A DNA stretch of 64,000 bases from Evernia prunastri. Taxonomy: Eukaryota > Ascomycota > Lecanoromycetes > Lecanorales > Parmeliaceae. The stretch spans positions 1-64,000 of the forward strand of contig NKYR01000044.1 in the NCBI GenBank assembly GCA_003184365.1, in the 5' to 3' direction. Position 1 is the first letter of the stretch. Each line of letters starts with the position of its first letter. Both the position numbers and the translations under genes were made by a program. Under the pieces are notes generated by a model, which saw only the letters and a program-made list of their open reading frames with translations, was not told where the DNA came from and searched no databases. Positions 10,701 to 21,469 of the stretch are shown piece by piece.

Positions 10701-13700
10701 TACCGTACTGGCACCCCGCTTATATGCCCTTGCGTTATCCTCTCATCTTTCCATACGGCGAACCCTCATGGCATAATGCCATTCCGAATGCAGGTGGTAC
10801 TTACACTTTCGGTGACAGCCTTCATGCCTCGCGGAGCAGACCTGGACAAGCCCCTCGACGAATCGCACGACCTACCGGCCGAGGTGGCTGCAAACGAGTG
10901 ACCCAAGCCTCATTGTACAGGTATGTAATGCGTACATTCCTTCCAGCCGGCTGCATCGTTAAAATTCCATAGATATTGGATGCAAATTCGCCCCCGCAAG
11001 TTCAGCCGGGTACTCCATTGCGGACGATTGCTGCAGCACTTCGTTTGCGATGCATATGTGGCTGTTGAGAGCAACAACCTTCATTGGTATAAGGTGAATC
11101 AGAAGACCGTTCGTGCTGACACNTTTCGATATTGAGCTGACATGCATGTGATATCGCTAGGCATGGTTTTCATGAGCATACCAAGGAATCGCTGCATCGC
11201 AAAATTGCCAGGCACCTGAAGCAAATCAATCCTTACATCGCAGCCCTCAAAACAATGAGCGAGAGGCTGGCTGACGATGACAACCTACGAGGCTATAGGC
11301 TACTCCATGAGAACCCCCGCCACCATGATCCACGAACCTACAATCGCCCCACTTCGGACGAGGTCGCTGTCGCTTGGGAAGGCGATGCGGATGACCTCTT
11401 AGGCATGCCTGAGGCAAAGGATGTTCTGATAGAGGCTAAAAGTGGTGAGAGGCACAAAGTACCGTACTGGCACCCCGCTTATATGCCCTTGCGTTACCCT
11501 CTCATCTTTCCATACGGCGAACCCTCATGGCATAATGCCATTCCGAATGCAGGTGGTACTTACACTTTCGGTGACAGCCTTCATGCCTCGCGGAGCAGAC
11601 CTGAACAAGCCCCTCGACGAATCGCACGACCTACCGGCCGAGGTGGCTGCAAACGAGTGACCCAAGCCTCATTCTACAGGTATGTAATGCGTACATTCCT
11701 TCCAGCCGGCTGCATCGTTAAAATTCCATAGATATTGGATGCAAATTCGCCCCCGCAAGTTCAGCCGGGTACTCCATTGCGGACGATTGCTGCAGCACTT
11801 CGTTTGCGATGCATATGTGGCTGTTGAGAGCAACAACCTTCATTGGTATAAGGTGAATCAGAAGACCGTTCGTGCTGACACGTACCAAGCGGTCGTCGAT
11901 GCTCAGGCTGGCGGCGCCACTACAGGTGCTCAGGTCAGCAAACAGCGAGTCCTTCCTACCACGCATATCGGTGGCCCACGGTTCATGAAACAGCTCTATC
12001 AAGACACCATTGCCCTGTCTACGAGATTCGGCCGGCCAGACCTCTTCACCACCTTCACCNCCTCTTAGGCATGCCTGAGGCAAAGGATGTTCTGATAGAG
12101 GCTAAAAGTGGTGAGAGGCACAAAGTACCGTACTGGCACCCCGCTTATATGCCCTTGCGTTATCCTCTCATCTTTCCATACAGCGAACCCTCATGGCATA
12201 ATGCCATTCCGAATGCAGGTGGTACTTACACTTTCGGTGACAGCCTTCATGCCTCGCGGAGCAGACCTGGACAAGCCCCTCGACGAATCGCACGACCTAC
12301 CGGCCGAGGTGGCTGCAAACGAGTGACCCAAGCCTCATTGTACAGGTATGTAATGCGTACATTCCTTCCAGCCGGCTGCATCGTTAAAATTCCATAGATA
12401 TTGGATGCAAATTCGCCCCCGCAAGTTCAGCCGGGTACTCCATTGCGGACGATTGCTGCAGCACTTCGTTTGCGATGCATATGTGGCTATTGAGAGCAAC
12501 AACCTTCATTGGTATAAGGTGAATCAGAAGACCGTTCGTGCTGACACGTACCAAGCGGTCGTCGATGCTCAGGCTGGCGGCGCCACTACAGGTGCTCAGG
12601 TCGGCAAACAGCGAGTCGTCCTTCCTACCACGCATATCGGTGGCCCACGGTTCATGAAACAGCTCTATCAAGACACCACTGCCCTGTCTACGAGATTCGG
12701 CCGGCCAGACCTCTTCACCACCTTCACCTGCAATCCGAATTGGAAGGAGGTGAAGGAAAACCTCCTGCCTGGCGAACGAGCGACCGATCGCCCTGATCTG
12801 ATAGCGAGGGTATTCAGGTTGAAGTTGAGGGCCCTGCTGGACGATATTCTGAAGAAGAAGGTGCTTGGTAAGTGCTCATATTCTTTCATAGAGGTAGCCC
12901 ATGCACCTCCCCCCCGTAGATTGGCGGTATTGTTAGTCAGGCGGTTAGAACAGGTCATCCTTTTGTCATTTAGGGGTCTTTCTGGCACGGTTCAGGGCCC
13001 CGGACGCCATAATTCCTGCCTGTAAGCCCTGCGGTACTGTCAAAAAAATTTTCTTCCTCAGAGGGCGAAGCACGGTCGATTCAAATTTCGCGTTAGCCCT
13101 AGCCCTAACTCCTTTCATGCCTGTTTAGGCCGAACACCAGCGCATGCCTACACGGTAGAATTTAAAAAACGCGGTCTTCCACATGCACATATCCTCATTA
13201 TATTGCACCCTGAGGATCGATTCTTTACCGCCGCGGAGGTAGACGCCACTGTCAGTGCTGAGATCCCTAATGAACGCCTGTATCTCAATCTCTATGCCAC
13301 CGTCACGCGATGCATGCTCCATGGCAATTGCAGTCATTATGCCACTTCCAAAACAGGCACTGTTCCGCCATGCTGGGACTCTGATAAGGACACATGCAGC
13401 AAGGGGTTTCCAAAGGACTTTTGCGATCATACCGTCTTCGAACCCGACTTCGGATACCCCAAATATCGCCGGCGCAGGCCTGCTACTGCCCCAGAGGATG
13501 ACTCCAAGCAGAACTGCTGGGTGGTGCCCTATAGTCCCTATTTGTCGGCCAAATATGATGCTCACATCAATGTAGAGATTTGCGCTAACGTCAAGGCATG
13601 CAAATATATCTTCAAGTACGTCCACAAGGGCAGCGACCGGGCCAGTCTTCAAGCTATTGTGGCTACAAAGGATCTACCGAGGAAGCAGCCGAATCGGCCG

Positions 13701-13760
13701 GCGAGGTGTATTAAGCATAAGCTGATCAAGCAAGTTCTTCTACCGGCAGCGAGTTCATAG
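7782..13760 (+). mobile_element. Truncated Helitron, fragmented by assembly gaps
   Basis: The plus strand encodes the N-terminal half of a Helitron Rep-helicase. The element is given as six pieces separated by single Ns at 8402, 8824, 10071, 11123 and 12060; every piece restarts upstream of where the previous one stopped. Equivalent positions are 8154=8403, 8009=8825, 9371=10072, 10365=11124 and 11395=12061. Following one path (to 8008, 8825-9370, 10072-10364, 11124-11394, 12061 onward) removes about 2.94 kb and gives a single colinear gene. Copies differ by occasional substitutions and one 7-bp length change. No Pif1-type helicase region follows the Rep domain, and I could not identify the 5'-TC or 3'-CTRR ends. 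Confidence 0.75.
7815..13760 (+). pseudogene. Helitron Rep (HUH endonuclease) gene, helicase half missing
   Basis: On the collapsed path the frame gives a Pro/Ser-rich leader, a Cys motif (KPCPKC...CCDKGK), the Helitron helicase-like N-terminal domain (PYGEPSWHNAIP, FTCNPNWKEV) and the Rep domain: the HUH motif in RGLPHAHILIIL (about 13160-13200) and the two-tyrosine motif YIFKYVHKG (about 13603-13630). Introns fit at 10342-10401 (60 bp), 12346-12397 (52 bp) and 12868-13128 (261 bp). Similarity ends just after the two-tyrosine motif near 13640-13680; the rest of the frame to 13760 is unrelated, so the helicase that autonomous Helitrons carry is absent. Damage includes a 7-bp duplication frameshift at about 8068-8090 in the first piece and a TAG at about 9621 where another copy reads CAG. 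Confidence 0.75.
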
Positions 13761-14264
13761 TGGTGGAAGAAGGCGAATATTGCATGGGAGGCAAACATCG
13801 CATAGTAGGCATTGCAGGCGATTGCCGCATAGATCGCAATCAGAGTCTGATTTCATAGGGCTGACTGCATTTCGGTGTAGCGCCATGAATTGAATTCATG
13901 GGCCTATACTTGTTGTAGAATGAAACAGTGGACGTTGTTCGGTGCTCAGATACTTTACCGCGCTATGTTTTGGTTGTAATGCTACTAGCGCTCCCTTGGG
14001 CCCCGTACACTCTGAGACGCGGGAGACGTGAAATATTCGCATTGAGCGCTTCTATACTTAAATCCATCGCTTGAACGCATGGCGGTTAGGCTGCGGCAAT
14101 AGAAGAGGCAGTGGAAGATGGGTTTCGAACACACAGATACGTACTCTCAAAGACAGACGTATGAGTCCTGTGAGAACTCAGGATCTGTTGCTTTGGCTTC
14201 GAGTGACCATACTCAGTCCGGACAGCGGTAAGTAAGACCAACGACCTCGCTGGACCACTGCAAC
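13761..14264. other. Intergenic region between Helitron remnant and secreted-protein gene
   Basis: No gene is supported. It presumably includes the truncated right end of the Helitron and the promoter of the gene at 14265. No terminal hairpin plus CTRR could be recognised. Confidence 0.4.
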
Positions 14265-15474
14265 ATGTTGTCCTCTCATACCCATCTTCAGTTATCGCCG
14301 CTCTGGGTCCTCGTCTCCACAATCTCAGCCGCAGTCTTGCAACCTTTACAAGCTATAAACAACCAGCTTCTTTTCCCCTATGGATCCACGAACGGGACTG
14401 GGATTATCACTTTGACCAACGCAACGACTTCATCATTCGACCCTGGGGCGGACCTCAACGCTATAAGAGCCCACTGCAACGGCCAAATGTTCGGCTCCGG
14501 CTTGAATGTCGCAAGCTGCCGCGACGTGTTGAACAACCAGATCCTTGCCGCCGACACTGACACCACCTTCAGCGCGCGCGGGGATAGTGGTGATGGTATC
14601 CTTCCTTATAGGTGGCTTAGTGGTAGGTAGTGGGCGTAATCGACCTGTGTTTCCTGATTATGATCCACATCTTTTAGCTGAATTCCTGATGCACTACGTT
14701 TGCTGACTCTAATTCTTTCTTCAGTCGACGGAAAATGCAGCTTCGAGCTCTTCCTCATAGCGCCCGCCACGGAAGCGCACGCAACGACGAGGAACATCAA
14801 ATCCGCAGCGCAGGCTCTGTTGGATAGATGTACAGCTTCACGCCCGGCTACGGGCGGCGTTGCCAGTAGGATAGGTGCGTTTCGCCGTTCTGCACATGGA
14901 AGATTGGTGTAGCGGTTTAGTACGGACACTCAGATCGTCGAGAAGCTGACAAATACGCAGGAGGTGACAATCGGCTCGCTGTGGTGATGAAAGTGGAAGA
15001 TTTTCCCAATGTAGTCTGTGAACGTGCACCCGGTCCTCCGCTTACCAATGCCGAAGCTCGTTCATTGGTCAGCAAGTGCAGAATGGTTGTGACAGGTATG
15101 GAAGCGACGCAAACGACTAGAATATTTGGTCCGCGTTCTGCTCCAGGAGTTGCGGTTGGGTTGCCTACCGGTTTCCATGATCGTAAGTGCACAGCTCTCG
15201 TGTTGACGCTCGGTTTGTGAGACTTCGGGACGATTGGTCTTACGAATGAGCAGCGGATATTCAATGTTCTGCGCAAGTTTTCGACAATGGATCAGCGGAT
15301 TCGACGACTTGGTATAGAGTCTGGGAACAAGTAGATGCTATTGTAAGTATGTGCGTAAGAAGAGGATACATTGGGGAATCATCGGGAATAGGTGAGGATT
15401 CTCTGTTTCTCGGTCTTCGGATAGCCTCTAAATCGGGCGCTGTTATTGACGGATCTCTCAGGCTCGCAAGGTAA
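14265..15474 (+). CDS. Uncharacterised secreted Cys-rich protein
   Basis: Model: exons 14265-14622, 14725-14874, 14961-15182 and 15254-15474, all junctions in phase, 316 aa. Introns are 102, 86 and 71 bp; the first two have GCTGAC branch points. The N-terminus has a hydrophobic stretch (PLWVLVSTISAAVLQPLQA) typical of a signal peptide, and eight cysteines follow in the mature part, so an extracellular disulphide-bonded protein is likely. No enzyme motif is visible. The order Cys-rich middle, then W..W..V..C....Y.G......G....L resembles the shorter secreted protein encoded convergently at 15746-16420, which may be a distant relative. Function unknown; an effector or cell-wall protein is possible but not shown. 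Confidence 0.65.
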
Positions 15475-15745
15475 TATTGGGGTGGACGTGCATTTTCCTG
15501 CTAGGAATTGAAAGTTGGCGAGCTCCGAGGGAACAGACAGACCGCGAGATATGAAGAGAGGAAGTAAATAGGTAAGTAAAGACGAAGAAATGCCTACCAG
15601 GGATCATAGACAAGCGCTGTCCTTGGTAGGATCCAGATGTCAGCAGTGAGCTCTAATTGAGAAAATGTTTGTTTTCAACACGTTTCGTCAACTTTAACGA
15701 AGCATCTTCGCAACGAAACCAAATTTTGTGAAAAAGCGAAAGCCT

Positions 15746-16420
15746 CTATATATAGACCCGCCTTTTCCACTTCTTTGTCTTCACGTCTGGACCTTTGGAA
15801 ATGTCGTTGGCCCTAAATAATTTCGCCTGAACAGGTGAAGCTCTTTTCTCTGGAGCTGTCGCATTCAACATTGTGTCCTCCCACTCCCCCAACGATAGCT
15901 GGGTTGGCTTTCCAGAAACCGCAACCTGAAACACGCCTGCAGCTATTGGTAAGATTCCCCCTCTATAGCCGTGTTCTTCGTCCACACACGCCTGGCGAAT
16001 GCTCTCAGCACACTGTGCAACAGCATTTCTAGAAAAGACGTCACGATGAATTGGCAGTATCGGTGAAACTGTGAGAAAGAGGCCGCAGCTGTCATACGTC
16101 CATGCCCGTTCCTCATCCCATACCCTTAGTTCCGAGTCGGATCCTTCAGAGAACATCTTGAGGACGGCCTGAGCGCAGTCTGCTGGGTGGGTGATGGGAC
16201 GAGTGTTTCCCGTGTGCTCTGGATCATCGGGCCAACATCTTGGAGTCGCGGTGGTAGTAAGGTTGGTTACTATAAGAGCTGTCGGTAAGCTAAGAGAAGA
16301 GAAGGTTGAACGTCCGATATGTTTTGGTACTGCGAATATGGGAATGTCTCCTGTAGGGACGGCAAAGGTAGTAAGGAGTAGGGAAGAAGTGAAACAGATA
16401 ATCAAAGCCAGAGATGGCAT
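15746..16420 (-). CDS. Uncharacterised small secreted protein
   Basis: Single-exon frame of 224 aa if started at the ATG at 16420, which places a signal peptide (MPSLALIICFTSSLLLTTFA) at the N-terminus; the frame is open upstream to 16606, but those 62 residues would bury the signal and are probably not translated. Mature cysteines occur in RCW, DCAQAV, DSCGLFL, QCAES and ACVDEE, and the sequence RGGILPIAAGVFQVAV follows. This layout occurs in many unnamed fungal secreted proteins. It lies tail-to-tail with the gene at 14265, 271 bp apart. No catalytic motif recognised. The C-terminus is basic (KTKKWKRRV). Confidence 0.65.
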   Translation of the reverse strand: MPSLALIICFTSSLLLTTFAVPTGDIPIFAVPKHIGRSTFSSLSLPTALIVTNLTTTATPRCWPDDPEHTGNTRPITHPADCAQAVLKMFSEGSDSELRVWDEERAWTYDSCGLFLTVSPILPIHRDVFSRNAVAQCAESIRQACVDEEHGYRGGILPIAAGVFQVAVSGKPTQLSLGEWEDTMLNATAPEKRASPVQAKLFRANDISKGPDVKTKKWKRRVYI

Positions 16421-17348
16421 TATAGGCCTAAATAGCGCATCGAAAGGCGAGAGTTCATGCGGGAACGTTCGAAAGAAAGGAAACACGGAGGAAAACAGAT
16501 ACTGCCACAAGTAGCAAGCATGGTGCTTCTCATATAGATGTGCGCCAATATTGAGCTTGAGACACGTGCCCATTCCCAGTCTCGCCAGTCCCAACGCTTG
16601 GAGCAACGGGGGCAGTCGCCAAGCGACTATCCGACATCTGTCGCACTAGGTATCATGGCATTGATCCCGACTGATGAGACAGCAGATTGTGTGGCACTCT
16701 CTCTCCTTGACTTTCACCCTCCCAGATCCTGTAATACCATCGCCTAGTGGCTCCAACGTCGTTGCTTAGTATATAAATATGCAGAGTGAGAAGGGAAGAG
16801 GCTGAACCTTAAGGTACTCTTGTACCTGTGCCTTAGCCTATTTTATTAGTCAGCGTTTCGAAGGAATCGCGCAATTTGCGCTGGAATTTCCCAGATTTCT
16901 TTCATCTCTCCGATCTCTTGCTAAGTACAACAGTACCCATACGGTACACGAATCACAGCGCGTCGAGTGCATGCTCGATGAGTAAACCCTTCGACTCCAA
17001 TATTGCAGTCACCAGTGATAGAGTTTAGACGTGTTGTGAGCGAATGCTCCTTGATGCTTCTTGCTCAAAGGGTTTTCGCAGTTTGCACCTTCCTTGAGCC
17101 CCGCAACGGCCGTTCGACATCAAGATGAATCTTACGGTAGTGTTCCTATTTCTGGTCAGCGATGACAGTCAAATATATCCTTTTCCCCTTCCATTCATAT
17201 AAATGCATGAAAGGCCTTCTCAATTCCTGTTGCCACAACCCTTGAGCATCTCCTCATCAACTGGAAGCTTTTCCGCTACACAATATCAGCAGCCGTCACC
17301 AAAGAGCCACCACATACAGGACTCCCACCCTATCGGTATCCTCAAGAC
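16421..17348. other. Divergent promoter region
   Basis: Shared upstream region of the secreted-protein gene (minus) and the Tubby-like gene (plus). Pyrimidine-rich tracts lie before 17349, as common in fungal promoters. No further gene seen. Confidence 0.4.
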
Positions 17349-18140
17349 ATGCAAGGTCAATTAACCCCCGACCCGCAGGCAGGATCAATTTGGCAGTCAG
17401 TACCCAATGGGCAACCAGCTCTGCCCTATACGGGGGCTCCCCCATCCCAGGACCCTTACAACATTAGCGGGCAAGTCATTCCGCAAGCACAACCATCTAT
17501 CCGCCGTGAAGGAATGCCACCATACGCAGAAAACCCTCGTTACACAGCAGCAGCCGACTCACCTGCGTCCTTTCGTCTCCTGCATGTCTACCTTTCAGGC
17601 ATAATCCTCGGCCCCGACAAAATCACAGTCCTCTACACGGTGAAACTGTACCACGGGAGTCTCTTTAACTCCAAGCCACATGTGACAGTCTTCAGAGCCG
17701 ACACAGACACTGTCGTCGGCACGGCTAGATTCCGCTTCTTCTCTAGAAATATTGAAATGGTCATTCATAACAACCCTATTACTCTCTCCCCATCAGGCCT
17801 CTTCACTAGCGCCCGCGAATGGACCAGTCTGGCTACTACAACAGAGGGGAAGAGCATGCATCTTAGATGGAAGCGTGCTAGAGTGTTTTTTAGTGGTGGT
17901 AGCATGATATGTTTGGATCAGCAGCAAAAAGTGTGCGCCAGGTTCGAGAATAGTAGGTGGCCGTTGAAGAAGGATGGGAAGTTTGAGGTAGGGCCGTCTG
18001 TCAGTGGGGTTCTGATGGATGAGGTTATAGTGACTGGGTTGGCGTTGCTGGAAGCAAGGAGACGGACAAAGAACAGTCCTTCCGGTGGCAATGGTTCCGG
18101 TGGCAGCGGTGCCTGTGCCTCTAATTCCAGTGGATGTTGA
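17349..18140 (+). CDS. Tubby C-terminal-like / LURP-one-related protein
   Basis: Intronless frame of 263 aa. After a Pro/Gln-rich N-terminus of about 80 residues comes a domain with the beta-strand phrases ITVLYTVKLY, KPHVTVFRA, VVGTARFRFFSRNIEMVI, CARFENSRW, GKFEVGP and ending DEVIVTGLALLEARRR. This is the pattern of the fungal branch of the Tubby-C/LOR superfamily, 12-stranded barrels often annotated as Tubby C-terminal domain-like proteins; the molecular role is unknown, with phospholipid binding or scrambling suggested for relatives. The last 25 residues are Gly/Ser-rich. No signal peptide or membrane segment, so probably cytosolic. Confidence 0.72.
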   Translation: MQGQLTPDPQAGSIWQSVPNGQPALPYTGAPPSQDPYNISGQVIPQAQPSIRREGMPPYAENPRYTAAADSPASFRLLHVYLSGIILGPDKITVLYTVKLYHGSLFNSKPHVTVFRADTDTVVGTARFRFFSRNIEMVIHNNPITLSPSGLFTSAREWTSLATTTEGKSMHLRWKRARVFFSGGSMICLDQQQKVCARFENSRWPLKKDGKFEVGPSVSGVLMDEVIVTGLALLEARRRTKNSPSGGNGSGGSGACASNSSGC

Positions 18141-18369
18141 GAAGACTGTACTCAATCACCGCAATAACGGCTAGTCTCGTTCTGGCGCTTGCGACATGCT
18201 GAATGGCACAAATATGCTTCTCCGCTGCCTATATATCCTACGATCGTTCATCGTCTTCTTGAAAGAAGAACCCCTCGTCCATCTACCTGTCACAGTCTAA
18301 TTGCTTCACTGGGCTGTCTCATAGTCAAGTTCCCTCCTGTCCTCCCCGTGCACGGGCTTTCGGCCGCCC

Positions 18370-18981
18370 TTAGAACATTGCGATAGGGTTCGTAGCATTC
18401 GCCGGCCTCGCCTGCGTCACGTCCCAATGCTCAACGATACACGTCCCATCCATCCTGTAAATGTCTGCCAACGCAATGGGTTCATCGTCCGCCTCATTGA
18501 CACGCACGTGGATGAAGCCGATGTTGTTATCGAAGCTCTGGCGGAGGACGACAGAGGGCACGAAAGGGATGACTGCAATCAAGAAAAACCGTTCGTCAGC
18601 TTTTTTTCCCGCGCCGTTTCGGACTTGTCCGCGAAGATTTTTCACGCTCGGCAGGAGTGCGGGGAATTCTTCTTTCCAAAACTCACTGTGGGACAGTTTC
18701 TCCTCGTTCGGGATCCGGCCCTGGGCGTCGAAGGGGTCGTGCTCGGTCAGGTTGAGGGCGATGTACGTGTCGAAGGCGCCGATGACGTCCTTTTCGACGT
18801 AGAGCCGGTTGACGAAGCCGGCGAATATTTGGCGCTGGACGTGTTCGGGCGCGGGGTGGCCGGGGCAGTAGCTGACGTTGGCGCCGGTGGCGGTGTAGGT
18901 CCGGGGGTAGAGGCTTGGTGCCGCGAGGGCGAGGAAGGCGGGGACGGAGGCGAGGGTGGTGAGGAGGGTTGAGATGCGCAT
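18370..18981 (-). CDS. Secreted SnoaL-like (NTF2-fold) protein
   Basis: Single exon, 203 aa from the ATG at 18981, chosen because it begins a clear signal peptide (MRISTLLTTLASVPAFLALA); the frame extends upstream to 19140 but with a Pro-rich, non-signal sequence. The mature protein has the SnoaL-like pattern: RLYVEKDVIGAFDTYIALN, HDPF, then IALADIYRMDGTCIVEHWDV and a C-terminal NPIAMF. SnoaL-like folds include polyketide cyclases and small isomerases, but many secreted fungal members have no known reaction. Two N-glycosylation sequons (NVS, NLT) agree with secretion. It stands alone on the minus strand. Confidence 0.75.
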   Translation of the reverse strand: MRISTLLTTLASVPAFLALAAPSLYPRTYTATGANVSYCPGHPAPEHVQRQIFAGFVNRLYVEKDVIGAFDTYIALNLTEHDPFDAQGRIPNEEKLSHSEFWKEEFPALLPSVKNLRGQVRNGAGKKADERFFLIAVIPFVPSVVLRQSFDNNIGFIHVRVNEADDEPIALADIYRMDGTCIVEHWDVTQARPANATNPIAMF

Positions 18982-20215
18982 TTTGATGGCGGGGGGGAGG
19001 GGAGGTGGAGGTTTATTTGGGTGAGGAGTGGGGTGAAGCTGTGGAGTTGGGAGGTGAGCGTCGCTGCATCTTGGAGACTTGGCTACATATATACTACATA
19101 GAGCAACATTGGATTTGGGAGCATATGGTGCAGTTGTCATACATGCAAAACTCGGATACCGTTACGACGAGCAAGAATACCCAGAGCGCACGATCGGATG
19201 CCGTTATAAAGGGAAAGTATACCCAGAGCAAAGCCATCTCTGTGGCTAGGAGCGCTCGCCATGGTTGGGACTGGACTCGATTCGCGCGCCTCGAACAATG
19301 GGCACGGGTACCTGCGTTGGAGGTATTCTCATCCATAGCTCGACCCCGAAGGATCGACGAGAATGACCCGCATGTCCGGTCCAGTGGCCAGCGTAGATCG
19401 TCATAGCCTGCGGGGAGAAAGCTTCCTCAAACCTTTTAGGTCCGTTACACTTTGCGTTCCTGGTGACAGACTGCCCGCTTTGGGGGCCACCGAAGCGAAC
19501 AAGTCTGGGCCGCCGCCGGGACGCTCCTCGTTCAAGAACACCCTGTTGACGTAGACGATAGGAAGGATGTGAAAGGATGATTAGCTTCTACTTGCTTACC
19601 ATTCGGTGATCTTCTGGTGGAAGGGAAGAGATTAATGGCTTGGAAGGATTCGTTCTCGCTAGTGCAAGACACGGCCAGCGGGAACCAGATATGCCGGTCT
19701 CGGTGACCTGGAAATTTGTAAGGCGCGGCGATCTCTCCGCCACGAATCAGCCGGAGCACGTTATTTGCTGTTATTATTCAGTACGGATTTGTATTGGCTT
19801 TTGAGTAGCGAGAGCACGGAAAAGCTCGCGCATAAAGGATATCGAGGAGAGGGGGGAGGAGGTGGATGTCGTCGTCGGCTGCGTGGCAATGTCTAGACTT
19901 CCCCGTGCAGGACTTGCCAGTGCAGTGATGAGGTAGACTTTACCCATCTGGTGACAAGCACGGCGGTAGCAGATGATGTGGCCAACGGCAAAAGCGCTCT
20001 GCGAAAGTGGTCACGAACAGTGCCGATGGGAATCATGGGAAGCGCAATTGTACGGAATGATGACAACGTCAAAGTAGCAACGTGTCCCAGGGAATGAAGA
20101 ACAAACTCAGTCCTCTTAATTTCAGCACCATTAGTCGTGCTGCCGCAACGGCTTTGGGTAAGAGGCTATATTCGTGATGGTAAGGGTGAATAACGCTCAG
20201 GCAGGTAGGAAACCT
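18982..20215. other. Intergenic region
   Basis: Contains the promoter of the SnoaL-like gene and the 3' flank of scytalone dehydratase. The open frames here are short, overlap on both strands and show no motifs. Nothing else supported. Confidence 0.4.
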
Positions 20216-21129
20216 TCACACCGCAAGCATACCTCCCTTGATCTCTTCTTCATAGACCATGGGCGCCCCGACCGTACCTCCTTTTACCTGATCATCATAA
20301 ACCATAGGCGTCTTCACCGACTCAGCCAAGTCTCTCATCCCACTCGTGTTGCCAATCTCATGATGATAGGAAGCCGCCTCAATGGTAGGTGCCGCACTTT
20401 CTGGAGCAGTGGCAGGCTTCATCTCCATGTCCATCGACTCTGGAGTTGCTGGGTCGGCAGCAGCTCCTGGTATGCCCGTCATGACAGCTGCTTCTTCCAT
20501 CATTTTCTCCTTCTCCGGCTCCCCAAAGGTATCCCTGCCGCTCGCAAACACCTTGTCCAAGTCAAACTCCCCCCACTTGATCTCCACCGCCAATCCAGCG
20601 AACTTCCATTTCCCATCCACCTTCCTGTACCAATGCTGATTCGTGCCGTGGGCATGGCCTTTCACGGCGACCGCGGTCCTCGTCTCATCTGCGTATCTCT
20701 GATGCGGAACTCGCAACTGGTGCCATCCGATGGCTTCGGTATCCGACACTTTTTCCCACTTCGACGACCCGATGAAGTGTTGGGTCTTCAGCAGAGGGTC
20801 GCCGAGAACGTGTGGGTCGGAGGCCATGGCTACGTATTCATCTGCAGGCAAGGCCTCCCACATCTTGTCGAGGAAGGAGCGGTAGTCAATGCGCAGGGTT
20901 GGTGCAACGCAGGCACGAAGGCGGGTCCAGTTCTGGCAGATATGTCAGTGGGCTCGCTCGTGGAGAAAATGGAGGGGGGAGACGGACTTTGGAGTCATAG
21001 CTTTCGGCCCATTCGAAAAGAGCGGCGTTGAGGCCTAGATAGTCTGCATGGACGTGTCAGCAAGGTCAACGGTGGAGAGAAAGAGGTCGGCTTGCCTGAG
21101 AATGAGATCTCTTCTGGTACGAGAGGCAT
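20216..21129 (-). CDS. SCD1: Scytalone dehydratase with long C-terminal extension
   Basis: Model on the minus strand: exons 21096-21129, 20988-21043 and 20216-20932, 268 aa. The enzyme dehydrates scytalone and vermelone in DHN-melanin synthesis. Family residues are visible: EWAESYDSK (active-site Tyr-Asp), RIDYRSFLDKMW (second Tyr), TQHFIG (His), RVPHQRY (His) and GHAHGTNQHWY. In the Magnaporthe enzyme the last stretch carries Ser129 and Asn131; here Asn is kept and Ser is Gly. The first intron has a GC donor (CAG|GCAAGC, 52 bp); the second is GT-AG, 55 bp. The canonical domain ends near RDTFGE; a further ~100 residues, Met/Pro/Ala-rich and ending in two copies of PMVY(D/E)xxxKGG, are not part of the known fold. 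No other melanin gene is in the window. Confidence 0.88.
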
Positions 21130-21469
21130 GGCTGATGTCTTTGTATAGTACGCTGGAGGCTGGAGCGTAGTAGTTGTCTCTGGAAAAGCTAAACAAGCTC
21201 TGATTTTCTATTCAGAGCCATCGGCCTTGTCCAACTCGAAGAGACCAGGTGACTGAATTCTCTGGCGAAGATCGGTCACCGAGAATCGCATAACAAGGAG
21301 ACAATGATACGTCGCATTCCTACGGTGTTCCCCGAACGGCCGATTCGCATCGAGGTATGTGACTCTATCATGAGAACGTCGGCCGTAACGGGTGAAGCAT
21401 TGTGCTCAAAGATGATTACGCAAGGCAATCCAGAAGTCGAGGCGGTGATACGAAAAGGTACCTAGAGAC

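Noticed and set aside
8009..12726. Apparent tandem or satellite repeat of Helitron sequence
   Set aside because: Every repeat boundary coincides with a single N and each piece continues the previous one, so it is an assembly overlap rather than a biological array.
14090..14240. Possible minus-strand tRNA (TTCGAA followed by a C-rich stem)
   Set aside because: A B-box-like core exists but no A box at the right distance and no acceptor stem could be paired.
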